A DNA stretch of 59,678 nucleotides, from NCBI GenBank assembly GCA_013115145.1, contig JAAPAO010000161.1:1-59678 (forward strand), in the 5' to 3' direction. The notes below the pieces were generated by a model, which made no database searches, was not told where the DNA came from, and saw only the letters and a list, made by a program, of their open reading frames with translations. Positions 11,297-22,781 of the stretch are shown piece by piece. The position numbers were made by a program, and so were the translations under genes. How positions within the stretch are numbered: the first letter of the stretch is position 1; each line of letters begins with the position of its first letter. This DNA comes from Perkinsus chesapeaki (Eukaryota; Perkinsozoa; Perkinsida; Perkinsidae).

Positions 11297-11825
11297 ATCG
11301 GCCGAAACTACAGTAAATCCGCTCATCATCAGTTTTTCATCCCCAATGAAAACAACGTAGGTCAGATTGGAAATGAGACTTCATCAATTTCTGATATCAC
11401 TAGATTACACTCAGTAAGATACGCATTTTACAACACTCATCGCTCGCTTCTGTACCCACAAACACAATGCAACTTTCCCATTCAGAACTCCCCATTACAG
11501 TTCCTCCTCCCAGAAACCAAACAGTCGTTATACGAAACTGAAACTCTAATTTACTCATGCAGGAAACTAGCAATAGACCACTTCATCATCAACCCTGCCT
11601 CGCCTGTCGCTGCCTCCACCGTATACTGTACCTCCCGATATGTTGGGGGATCCCAAGGCAGCTTACTATGTCGGCCCCTCGCAACCTGAAGCACCAACAA
11701 TTATTAGGAGCTCAGTGGAGGAGTCCATCAACTTAGCAGGGGGATTCCCAGTACTTCCCCGAACTTGAAAATTTTGCGAATATATTTCATTTCAAATAAA
11801 GTTCATCCACCCAAAAACCTTTCCC

Positions 11826-14800
11826 TTACATAAACCAACTTGGCCCCACTGGGAATGGCAAGACAGAGAGAACGCAAGCACTGCACAACCTAGCAACCAT
11901 AAACTGCAAATCATCTCGTATTAAAATTGAAAAATCCATCCTAAAGTTCACGGACGGGGAGTTGATGCGTCTGGCAACTGACGAGAATGGTTTATGAATC
12001 GAAGGCCTCCTTACGTGGGCATGTATTTCAGTACAAAGCTTCCAATGGTCCAAGTTATTATTGTAATCATCACCATCGAGAAGCTCTACTAAATGCCGCC
12101 AATAAACTGCTCGTGATGGTAATCCTGTTGTTGGACATATAACGTTCATTTTGAACACCTGTTACCAATAATAGCCACATTTCTAATGTAACCAAGACTG
12201 AGACTTCCAACCTAGGCCAATCTCAGCATTATCGAATGGATTACCAATCAGTATCGAAGCAAGTCGAACTATAAGGGACATAGCAGTAGACAGTTTCTAC
12301 TGCTATGTCTCTTATAGTTCGATATTAGTTTCTACCAGAAGCGTAGGGCTGCTGTATTGCCATCGACCAACCTATTACATTATCCGGATTGATCAGCCCA
12401 AACTCCTTCAACTTCTCCCTTTCCAACCTCCCCGTTAGATATCCAGCGAACACCTTAGCTTGTATCTCCATCAACGGGAATGGTATCTATCAACCGCTTA
12501 GCCTTGTACCGCTTCTAATAATATTATTAATAGTAGCATACCGCTCCCCTTTATATAAGGGAACCGTACGCCTTGGTAGGTCCAGAATACCAGCAATCAC
12601 ATATTATTTCCGTACATTTATAAACGATACATTGTACAAAGCTTCGAAGCGTGTGAAACTTTAACCCTTACAATATCTCAAATCCATTACGCCGAAAAAG
12701 CACATCAACAAGTTCATCCTACCATCAACGGAAGGAATGTGTTCCTAACGAGAATGACCGCGATTTCCTCAATAACTCATTTCCTGCCAAGATTCCCTCT
12801 ACAAAGCCCAGTGGGGTTACCCCACACCACAACCAGCCCAATTAGTACCACTCCGCTCGGCAAGCCAATAAACGCCAAAGTCGGATCCTCCGGCCACATG
12901 ATGAGCTCCAATAAATGCTCATCGACTTTTACAGTATCATCCAGGAATGGAAAGTCATAACGGTACCCCGTGCACAGAATGACGGTATCAAATGCTTCCA
13001 GCTCAGAGCGGTCTAGGTGATTCACTAGTGTACCTGCGCACGGCAAGTTCAAATTGAATAGTATGGGGGTGCAGTGACAGGTGACCAGTGATGACCTTCC
13101 TGGCATTGCCCTCAAATTGGGCTTGGGACAATCTCTCTCCTGTGAGCTAAGAGCTGACGGGCAACGCCGCCGCGTCCCAACTCCCACCACTGTTGAGGAA
13201 CAGAGCACAGATGTACTTTGAATCGAACAAATAAAACGGAAAAAAACAATTCAAATGGCAGAAAAAGTGCAAACTTCTTTGCGAATGGAAGGCCGTACGT
13301 GAAGCTCCTAGCAAGGGCCAATCTTCCATCGTTTCAGAAAGGTCCGGTAACTCGTGAGGCGCAGCAGTCACGCGAAACTCTTCAAATCCCCCCCCCTTAA
13401 TGGCCTCCATTCATCAGAACCAGAACGCAATAGAACATAACGTAGCTTTGCTCAGCTTAAAATTAGCATTCTAACTTCTTACACTTTATTAACTATTAAT
13501 CAGAGTAACTAAGACCTTAACACTATTGCACTATCAGATATTACGAAGCTCATATCACTAGCCCTATGTTTTCTCTATGCACACCCACTCTCCAGAACGA
13601 CGACTTCAACAATCAAACCACTTAATAGCAATCCTTCCCCTCTCATCACTACCTTTCTCGCTAACAATACTCTCCCCCTCATACCTCCGTCCAACCACCG
13701 TCACAGATTGCGCTACAAGACCTGCCGCGAATCTTAGCTCGAAGCCAACTCGATCTTCGCGAAGTTGAAACCGAACGCAAGCTACCTATCTTACCAACTT
13801 CATAAGCGATATCTGCCGCGCTCGGACCCGTTCCAATAACACAGACTTTTTGCCCAGTAAATGCCTTCGGTCCATCGTACTCCTTAGAATGTACCTACAG
13901 CTAGAGGTGTCAGAAAAAAAGTAAATACGTTAATACCATATTCGGCAGGTCCTCAAATTCCTTCGGTACATAAGGGACATCAAAGTGACCATTACAAATA
14001 CAAACTGCCGAGAACTCCTCCGACTTCTTCTCGACCTCCCCATCATCCGAGACCTCTTTCCAATGAACTCGCCAAGAACCATCACCTGCCATCACACTTC
14101 ATGTCCCTTAATAGATATAACCCTCTTAGAGTGCACACATCCGGAAATCGTTTCCCATTCGTGAAATTGAAACTTATGGTAAACTTTCTTATATGGGACA
14201 TGAATAGAAATGGGCCTGTATATAACAACGATATGATCGGTCGCATACAGTGCGCTTGCTTTTATTGAAAAAGTCGACTTGGATTGAATCCTTCGGGCTG
14301 AAACTATCAACTGTGAGGGCTATGAGACACGGGGAATCTACTAGTACGACTTTCATGCCAAAACTCCCATCTGTTTCATCTTAAGAGTGAACCCGATTTA
14401 CCATTCGTTGGTGTATACTTTATATTAACATTATTATCACGCACCTACAGCCCAAATTCCATCCGATGCCGCCGCCCTCCCACGAATCCTCAAGCTGGAA
14501 GCACGCAAGGAGAAACCGGGCCTTCCTAATACTAGTGATCATCGAAAGATATGAAGGATTCTTCCCGCAATTTCCCAGCTCAATAAAACGGTTTCAAAGA
14601 TACCATGGTCAACCTAAGATACTAGGTTTCCCATGTTCTCCAACAGTACCCCGCCTCTCACCTATATGGTCCACTTTAACGACTTCAGCCTTGAACCTTA
14701 TCAACTGCTTTATATCATCACTGAATTCTTCCAGATACCTTCCGATGGTCCAATCCATACCGGCACTGCCCATCCTGGCTCACCGCTGGACATCCTGTCG

Positions 14801-15400
14801 AGGCATGAATGAAGGCAAATGTGACGGGAATGCGACGTCACGAAATTGCATCACCTCCTTAGGCAGATTCGTCCTCAGTGTTGAGTACATCGCACCTGAG
14901 TACCACAAGAACCATAAGCAAACTCCTAACGTATTCCTACGCAGTAATTCCCTATTCCTTTATGAAACATCTGAAACATTCTCCTACAGTTGTTGCCCCC
15001 TTCTACTAACACGAAGTAACGAGCTCGACAGGTTGCCCGACTAATCGAGATGGCCGACAGATAATGCCTAAGACGATTCCCGCCCGCGCCCCTATACCTA
15101 CTTCATCCTTTACACAGGTAACTGTCGCGCGCCACTCAACGTGCCCTTATAAGTTACTATTACTAATTTCCCATCCTACCTTTGCCGGCGTCCCCCCTAT
15201 AGTCCCATGCTCCACCGACATTATCACTCTTTTCCAATACCAACACTCGCCTGCTCAAACACTCAGTTCCACCGATTACATCCACTGCCCTACTCAGCAG
15301 CACATTCCCTTATCGTTTTGGCTGCTACCAGTCCTCCAGCTCCGGCCCCTATGATACATACTGATCGAGAGGAATGTGGGGAAGGGGTTATCCAACACAT
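11826..15400 (-). CDS. flavin-containing monooxygenase, multi-exon
   Basis: An FAD/NADPH-dependent oxygenase of the FMO family. The start ATG at 15400 opens MCWITPS followed by the FAD-binding motif VCIIGAGAGGLVAAKTI. The next exon gives RVLVLEKSDNVGGAWDYRG. Then come YSTLRTNLPKEVMQFRDVAF (near 14880-14830), YLEEFSDDIKQLIRFKAEVV, FSAVCICNGHFDVPYVP, and the second dinucleotide motif VCVIGTGPSAADIAYEV (near 13840-13790). The FATGY-type motif is present as DTVILCTGYRYDFPFL (near 12990-12940). A late exon, IPFPLMEIQAKVFAGYLTG, resembles the FMO C-terminus and ends at the donor 12378. A 220-nt intron (12378-12159) leads to the last recognised exon at 12158. The very 3' end is uncertain. No membrane anchor seen. 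Confidence 0.88.
12264..12322. repeat. 27-bp inverted repeat with 5-nt loop inside an FMO intron
   Basis: Left arm 12264-12290 and right arm 12296-12322 are reverse complements over 27 bp with a single mismatch, which would be a G-U pair in RNA. The loop is cagtt (12291-12295). The element lies in the 220-nt FMO intron. It would form a long, almost perfect RNA hairpin. Confidence 0.95.
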
Positions 15401-15849
15401 TCAAATGGTAAAAACAGCACCGATGAGATTCCAAAGTGATCAACGCAAAACTGAAGAGTTCACAGCAAAGAGGATATCATGTTACTGCCAATAGAATCGG
15501 CCCCTAAAAAGTATCTTTATCTGGAGTAAAGTGCATGGTCAAGCTCCCACCTAAAACACATAGCAGTCCTAGCTCTCATCGTAGCAATCGTAGCGCTATC
15601 TGGCTGTGTATTGTCCATGAACCTAGAAGGATAAATCCGTCACTGCGCCGCGAAATTAACCGCTTCTACCAGGGATATGTTGTGGTCGGACTCGTCCCAA
15701 CTGTGAGTGTCCCGGGCGACGTGTTGATGAAAAGATACTCATAAATTCTGGAATCGCTCAGATAGAAGAATTGCTGTCCATCTATCAAATCAAGCTCATA
15801 CATCAAATGCACGCTTCAACCTAAGATACTACCCTCGGCTGGTACTTGC

Positions 15850-17314
15850 GCTGTTGGCGGTGCAGTCCATGGCGATGCCGGATTCGGGGCACTGCGCCAC
15901 AAAGTTCAATTCCCACCAGCCTATCATCGCCTACCTGCACTGCTCGCACAATGCACTCGGTGATGAGGATGTTGGACAATAGGTACCCAACTTAGACGGG
16001 GACGCTGAGGAAAATAAAATATTAACATATATGTCAACGAGAATTCGACCGAGGTAAAATTTGTACCAGTAATAAGCGAACCAGGTGTGATCGGAATTCG
16101 CCTGGTAGTCGTAGGAAAACATTAGATGCTCCCAGAAGCGACGCATTTGATGCGCATCGGAACGCATCGGAATTCCCACAGTATCTCCTCCGCACCAGAA
16201 AGATTCTTCTGCGAAGCTGGATGGCTCCCAACTAATAGGGTTCGATAATAATAACATGCTCAGGGCTAGTACGAAATGTTACGTCTCAACCAACACGCCC
16301 GTTGAATACCCACTCAGCGCTGCAAGCCGATATAAAATAGTTACCGAAAACCCGCTTAGTAACGTCAACACTACCATTCGAGAGTCCCGATGATGAACAA
16401 CAGGCTCCCATTATTCGCCATAATTAGGATATGTCATTTTTCAAGGCGTGCAAGGGTTACAAGCGCCGCTCACTCACGGCCTTACCAAACGGCGCTGAGT
16501 TGAACGCCTGTAGTATCGGATCGCAATCCTCAAAGCATCGTACTCTATTGGATATACAACTAGCACACTCAGTGGCCAGAGCGGCAGGGCTGCTAGGGGA
16601 TACACCTGATGTGTCGGATTGGGGCAGCATTCGACAGGCCGACTCCCTACATTCGGGACAAGACGGCAGATAAGCTGTTGGTACTGCAGGAGAAAATCCA
16701 CACAGTGGCGCTGCTGGTATCTATGCTTGAAGCGTGCACTCTGCACAGAATAAGATACCAATACCTTGTCCGCTACCGGCGAGGATGGTCCCGTTGGCAT
16801 CCTAGGTGATGCATGACAAGTATGTATATCAATCCTAACCGGATCCGCGACTCCAGGTTGAACCTGTCCATATCCCTTAAACCACACTAGCAGTCTCATC
16901 CCACTATAAAGCAGCGTGGGCACTGTATTCGGCCACCCGCACACTTGTTCGAATTAGGTATCGGTATCGGGCTCGAACTGCTATCATGAGACCCCTCGGA
17001 CATGTCCAATGTGAAGGTCGGCGTTGCTGTCAAAGATGCCTTTGCTTCTTTAACTCTCTTGGCAGCTACCTGCTGTTGAGATTTGTCCGCAGCCGTAAGT
17101 ATTCTGTGTGTCCGTGAACGAGCTTGTATCAATCGAAGTAGCTGCAACGACAGCCACTCAATTTCGCACTATAAAGATTCCTTACTAGTCGATGTGAAGA
17201 TCCTCTGTGCCAGGCTCCCCCCTAGCCCAGCCAGCACTAATGCTATCCGTTGTAGCCTCGCAATGTTGCTTATGATAAGGTAAATCTCGCCCTACCCCAC
17301 AGGCGGCCACCATG
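15850..17314 (-). CDS. unresolved hypothetical gene(s), possibly secreted
   Basis: Several minus-strand segments look coding: a hydrophobic stretch resembling a signal peptide (RIALVLAGLGGSLAQ, near 17250), a Lys/Ala-rich segment (ADKSQQQVAAKRVKEAK, near 17080), GMRLLVWFKGYGQVQPGVADP (near 16880-16820), and an aromatic stretch FSYDYQANSDHTWFAYYWYKF (near 16120-16050). A terminal piece NFVAQCPESGIAMDCTANSAS ends near 15840. Splice joins could not be fixed and the frames do not connect without introns. There may be one gene or two. The first exon could start at the ATG at 17314, divergent from eL13. No family recognised. Confidence 0.3.
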
Positions 17315-17510
17315 CCGTTGAAGGTAGTTGATGTAAATCTCGCTCGCCCAGCTGATCGATTGGTGACGTAGCTTTGATCACAGTTGGCAGGAAGTCCAGA
17401 CGACAGGTAGTAAGGGTGGTGATGGAGAGGCTACCGCTTAATTACGTTACTAGTCCCCCGTATAGTCCTTGGTGATGTGGTAATTATTGCTCGTGTTTTA
17501 GTAACCAACC

Positions 17511-18227
17511 ATGGCGGTCAAGTACAACAACGTTATCCCTAACATTCACTTCCGCAAGTACTGGCAGAAGCACATCAAGACCTGGTTCGACCAGCCTGCC
17601 CGGAAGCATCGTCGCCGCCTTGCTCGTCAGTCCAAGGCCGCTGCTACCTTCCCCAGGCCCACCGCTGGTCTCTTGAGGCCTGTTGTTCGCCCTCCTACTC
17701 AGAGGTACAACTACAAGCTTCGTCTTGGCCGTGGCTTCACCGTTGAGGAGCTTGCTGCTGCCGGTATCTCCGTCAAGCTCGCCCCTACTATCGGCATCAA
17801 GGTAATAGGGCTAACATAACAAACACTCAATTTAATATTAATCAGGTCGATAAGCGCCGTCACAACAAGTCTGAGGAGTCCCTTGCCATGAACGTCGATC
17901 GCTTGACCCAATACAAGGCCAAGCTCGCCGTCTTCCCCAGAGGCTCCAAGGCCAAGAAGGGTGACACTGCCCGCTCTGAGTTGGTCAATGCCACCCAGAA
18001 CACTTGCAAGGTAAATTAATGTAAAGTAACCTCAGACGTATCTATTGGTTCTCACTCAGACCATCATCCCTGTCCCCACTTCTCGTATTGTTGAGCACGC
18101 TCGTGCCATCACCAAGGAGGAGCGTGAGAGCTCTGCTTACACTACCCTTCGTCAGACTCGCGTCTTCAAGAAGATGGCTCCTAAGCGCGCTAAGGCTGCC
18201 GAGTTGAAGGCCAAGGAGGAGAAGTAA
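17511..18227 (+). CDS. RPL13: 60S ribosomal protein eL13
   Basis: Component of the large cytosolic ribosomal subunit. Three exons: 17511-17801, 17846-18010 and 18060-18227, with introns of 44 and 49 nt, both GT-AG and both in phase 0. The product is 207 aa, the usual length for eL13. It begins [18 protein letters not shown], continues with [15 protein letters not shown], has the core [17 protein letters not shown] and ends with a Lys/Ala-rich helix ([14 protein letters not shown]). Codon use is strongly biased (almost only AAG for Lys, CGT/CGC for Arg), unlike its neighbours, as expected for a highly expressed gene. It is one of few plus-strand genes here and converges with the JmjC gene. Confidence 0.98.
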
Positions 18228-18488
18228 AGTGCAGATGATGATTTCGGAAAGGCTTCTTTGGGTGTGAATGCCACCGGTTCGTTGTTCGATCTGTGCGCTT
18301 CTGGTTCCGCCGATATCCCGAGCCTTGAGTTCATTAATTAATCCCTCTCGAGCAGTTCGAAAAGGATCTGGCAATTTACTCAATTTTACTTACTATTTGG
18401 TACTTAGTTTACTTTTAAGGATATTTTCAGCAGGCGTTTTGCTTTATTTTTGTTAACTAACGCAACACAACAATTAATAAACGTGAAT
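18228..18488. other. convergent 3' intergenic spacer
   Basis: 261 bp between the stop of eL13 (+) and the stop of the JmjC gene (-). It must hold both 3' UTRs. The distal part (about 18376-18450) is T-rich. No RNA gene seen. Confidence 0.6.
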
Positions 18489-19388
18489 TTACTCTTCAGT
18501 AAAATCGATAGATGGTCTTATCTTCTCCACTTTCCTCTCAATGTCCTCAGGCATTTCCATATCACCATAAAGGCAAGCCATTAAAGTGCCGAACAGCAAA
18601 GAGTCGACCTTAGGGTGCCCCTCGAGAGGCTCCAATCCACCATAGGCAACCACCAGCGTCAAAACTCTCCGTACTTCATCCCACAATGCCGCCGGTTCCA
18701 GAACGACATTGTGAGTAACTGCAATGGTGGTGTTCATATTGCGGACTTCATGCAAGCAGCCTCTTGGAATAAACAGGAGATCGCCTGGGTTCATAACAAA
18801 GTGGTAGAGATGACGATAGCTCTTCAGTTCCTCAGTACACTCGAACAGCGGTGGTAGCTGGTCGATATTAGCCGGGGTGCCGCTGGCCATACGCCATTCT
18901 TTCCGACCATGTGTCATCCACATCCACGCCGCTGATGCCAGAGGGTCGATGTGGCACGCTGAACCGGTGCCTTTGGTGCCAATAAACACCCAACGCATCA
19001 CTTCAGAGACCTTCCTGGCGAGCATCGACTTATTATTCAGAAGCATACAGTCCTTTTCAATATCCAACTCGATGGGAGCCTGACAGCCCTGGGCAACATA
19101 CTCCCAACCTTTGATGTGAACTGACCTCCCTTCTTCGATATTCTTCAATGCTTCTTTAACCGACATGAAAGCATCTTTACCGTCGACCTTCGTACCGGCC
19201 ACAGCGTCACTGGCTACTTCCATAACGCCTCTTATAGACGCCCAAGGAGAATTCCCGTCCACAGACCTCCACTGTCGGATGATAAAAGGCTCCTTAGCTG
19301 TACGCATCTCAGCCGGATCGGAGCGCACGGGGATTGCCTCCCACTTCAGTTGGCAGCTGCCTGGACGGCAACCGTTAGGGCAAGACAT
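18489..19388 (-). CDS. JmjC-domain Fe(II)/2-oxoglutarate oxygenase
   Basis: A stand-alone cupin/JmjC oxygenase, about 299 aa from the ATG at 19388, with no intron. The JmjC core starts near residue 132: RWVFIGTKGTGSACHIDPL contains the iron-binding HxD pair (H146, D148). It is followed by AWMWMTHGRKEW, where K163 is at the usual 2-oxoglutarate position. The distal iron ligand is H213 in GDLLFIPRGCLHEVRN, and the fold closes with TIAVTHNVV. This arrangement is like JMJD6-type or other single-domain hydroxylases. No PHD, bromo or DNA-binding domain is attached, so protein hydroxylation or demethylation are both possible. The open frame extends 15 codons upstream, but the Cys-rich start MSCPNGCRPGSC at 19388 is the more likely N-terminus. 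It starts only 65 bp after the stop of the upstream gene. Confidence 0.9.
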   Translation of the reverse strand: MSCPNGCRPGSCQLKWEAIPVRSDPAEMRTAKEPFIIRQWRSVDGNSPWASIRGVMEVASDAVAGTKVDGKDAFMSVKEALKNIEEGRSVHIKGWEYVAQGCQAPIELDIEKDCMLLNNKSMLARKVSEVMRWVFIGTKGTGSACHIDPLASAAWMWMTHGRKEWRMASGTPANIDQLPPLFECTEELKSYRHLYHFVMNPGDLLFIPRGCLHEVRNMNTTIAVTHNVVLEPAALWDEVRRVLTLVVAYGGLEPLEGHPKVDSLLFGTLMACLYGDMEMPEDIERKVEKIRPSIDFTEE

Positions 19389-19452
19389 TGTGAGCAACTT
19401 GACAGGAATGATGATAAGTTGGCGAGAACACAAGGAGAAGTATGTAAGGAGA

Positions 19453-22400
19453 TCACTGAAAAATAAGATTCAAGGCCTCTTCAACGGTCGGAACTTTTGG
19501 ACGGTAATGTGCGAACACCTGAGGGGCAGCAGTGCGCTGCTGCTTCAACTCGACGGTGGCGGGCGGCTCACCTTGTCTATGTCGCTCTGAGAGATACCCA
19601 TGTCACGCAGTTGCGCCAATCGCTCTTTCGCATCGTTATCCGATGACTCTGCTGCCACCTGGGCCGAGGGACTGAAAAGATTCCTCCGAGGTTGAAAGAA
19701 TGACCTCTAGGTCTTACTCGTCTTCAATGCCGCGAGGAGTATCTGATCCCTCATCGTTCTCACTGGGGTCATCTGTGTAGTAATAACCACACAAAGGATC
19801 GCAGTCTTGAAGGCCGCGGAGGCCTCGGCTCATAAACGCCTGTAGGAAACCATAACGAGGTGGACCGGCCGTATTACGAAGGTAAGATGGAACAAGCAAA
19901 GACTGATATTAATCCGCACTATAAAGCACGCTGAGCGACGCCTCAACACTGTAGTGCTGGAATAACTAAATGCAAGTGGTCCTATGCAGCAGGAGACAGG
20001 GAAGAAATGAAACCTGTCGGGTGTACGAACGAAGCTACTATGAAGATGTACTGCTTGGATGGGCCATAAAAGTTACTGCTTTGAGCGCCGTAGCAGTAGT
20101 ACTGTGGCTCGGTGCCTATCGAACATGCACACCTTACCTTCAATGCCTCAGTTTTCAATCTTCCCGCGGCGAAGTCAAACTCCTTCTGGGGAGCATCCAG
20201 TAGAGGATCAAGCGGATCGAACACCTATCATACCGGTGATGATGCAAAGTCGGACACCCATATCCTTACTTCGACCAATTTAGTGTACACAAATACCCGA
20301 AGATGTAAGCGGTGTGCCGCGTCCGGAACCTAACCAGCAAATGTGATGCCAACACCTGCCAACGAAACCACTGGCATCGATACGCGTAGCTAGAAGCCAT
20401 ATGCCTTCAGGAGCCGCAAGAAGCAAACTCTTATTGATAACATTAGCAGTGCATTCGCCTTGGAATGTACTTTCGTAAATCACGAATGTACGCATGTACT
20501 CGGCATGTATTACGGATCGTAATCTCAGCACCATAGCAACACATTCCTTAGAGGAGTAGGTATGCTCATACCTGTCTCTTATCGGGCCATGTATCATCTT
20601 CCTCTATTTGCCTATGCCTACCACACTTCCTACATACAGTATGCTGCTTGTAATTAATATATCCACAATCTGATCCCCAGCACTCCCATTGCCCGGGCTT
20701 CAGTCTGATAAAGGCACACAGCTGCGAATACTGGCTCCAATAACTACCAGAGGCCCACGGAATGACGGCAGATGTACTAGACCATCTGGGGCAAAGTGCA
20801 ATGTATTAGTAGTACTAACACTAGGAAAATTAAACAATCAATCAACAGCGCCTATCACGTGTGTCATCACCCACAGAAAACGGCCATCATAGAACCGGTC
20901 AAATATAAATATTCAATATATATTATATTATTTTGCTGCTGCGCGCCTGACAGCCGTTTCGGATACTGTGCCAGGGCGACTGACCTTGGATATATGAGAC
21001 CTGTGACAGTCATATGCTTAATAGTTGACTCACAAAATTTCAGCTCCTAACTCGTCGTATTTCGTTAGTTATTGCGAATAAACCGATTGTTCTATTATTT
21101 TGCAGGGGGGTTTATATACCTATCTTGAATAGCTTAAAGACGTCCGAAACACTGGAATGTAGGGATGTAATCAAATACACCAGCCAATCCAGTTGAACTC
21201 CTGTCTACGGAGGCATCAAGCCTCTGAGCCCTCAGAGGTCCCTTCATTTAAAGCTGAGAAGTCGCCCCAGTGCGAAGATACGATGAAAAGATTGTTAATA
21301 ATAACAAATGATCTCCTCGTAAAACGTACCCCTATCAAATACGGTATGGTTCCCTCTACCTACCTGGGCCTCCGTCCATTTTTAATCCTATTATTTATAG
21401 TTGATCCACAACCGGTACACTCGACCGACATAACTGCCTTATTGCAGCTTTCGCACCACCAACCCTTATCTGGACTTTCGCTGACCATCAGGCTGCCAAC
21501 TGAAAAGCGTATCTTAGTTCAAATTGGGCACTCCCCAACCTACCTCCAGTATCATTGTCCACCATACTCACCGGTTTGGAGTTTATCAACGCTTCAATAT
21601 CCTTCGAATCTTGAGCTCGAACCGTGCATTCCACAGCCCACAAAGATACTTACTTTTCTCACATCTGACCGCAGCCTGCTCCTTTCCGCATCCAGTGCAT
21701 ATAACAGCGCTCGCTGGGTTCCGAACGGCGCAGTTGTCGCATTTCCAGAATCTTCCACGAATAGGCACAGCACTCGGTTCCGCCACCCCGGCGGAGATTC
21801 CACCGCCCTTCGATTGAGCCAGCAGCTCCGCTTCCTTCTCAGCCCGCTGCGACGCCGTTACACCAGAGACAATTGTGCCTTATTAAAACACGATCAGAGG
21901 AAAGTTTGGTATGACCACCCATTTGGCTACCCATGTTAACCGTGAGCGAGGTGGCCTTCTTCGGCCAGTTGCCTCTCTGGTACTCCGCCAGAAGTTGGTT
22001 CAAAAAAGGGAACACGAACTTGGGATTTTGTGAGAGAGTGTCGATGTCGTCAACGTTGTCACCGACGCCGTCCGACTCTTGATTAGCCCGCTTCTCACTC
22101 ACCATCTCCATTAAACGTTTCTCCACCCTAAAACCAGTTCTTTGTCAGACTATTGGAGGCTCTACCCCGCTCCCTTCCGATCAAATCCACTATATTGTAG
22201 ATGCAGACATGAAGTCATTACCAAGCTTTCAAGGGGCACTGTGACTCTTAATAGGCGCCCATAACTCAATTAAGGGCGCATTATCATTACCAGTAATGTG
22301 ACCCGGTCACATTACCAAAATCAATCACGTATTTATAGGATGAATTCCAAAAACGAAATTGATCATGCTGCTACGTGAGCAGCTATATGCTAGCAGCACT

Positions 22401-22707
22401 AACGTTGTTGCTAACGTTAGCTTTGGTCTAACGTTTATACGGTTAACTACCAACGGCATGATAAACCTAAACCTGTGCGAAATCGACCAAGACGACAGCG
22501 CGTTCACTTCTATTGCCCCCATCCGAGCAAGATATTCCAACTGATATCCCTCTGCACTCACAAGTCACTCAATGACTCTGTGAATTTATCATCTAGCCTT
22601 CCTCTCTCGATCCTCTCCAGTACACTCCTAATGTCAGAGATCTGTTCCTCGTTCAGCACTCCGGCAACCCTCTTTATGATCCCGTCGACAAACGGGGAAG
22701 AGGCCAT
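19453..22707 (-). CDS. RanBP2-type zinc-finger (x3) and UBA-domain protein
   Basis: Multi-exon gene starting at 22707 with a helical N-terminus (NEEQISDIRSVLERIERG). Exon 1 ends at 22562 (phase 2) and is joined across a 434-nt intron to exon 2 at 22127 (VEKRLMEMVSEKRANQ, then a helical region). Three RanBP2/NZF-type fingers follow: FWKCDNCAVRNPASAVICTGC (near 21750), WWCESCNKAVMSVECTGC (near 21460-21400), and WECWGSDCGYINYKQHTVC (near 20690-20630), each with a Trp before the first Cys pair and a CxxC end. Downstream exons encode acidic linkers (YYYTDDPSENDEGSDTP). The last two exons give a UBA-like domain, ERLAQLRDMGISQSDIDK plus TVEEALNLIF, ending at TGA 19453. Such modules bind ubiquitin or single-stranded RNA. 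The combination suggests ubiquitin recognition. Confidence 0.75.
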
Positions 22708-22781
22708 CGGCTCAAGTGAAATGTGGCCACAAACTGATCAGGTAACCGAGAATTGAATAACACAACCCCCACAAAAAACCG

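Noticed and set aside
18042-18383. Minus-strand frame of 113 codons
   Set aside because: Antisense shadow of eL13 exon 3 and its 3' flank.
21193-21939. Long plus-strand open frame of 248 codons
   Set aside because: It is antisense to zinc-finger exons with intact Cys motifs on the minus strand, and its own translation has no recognisable features.
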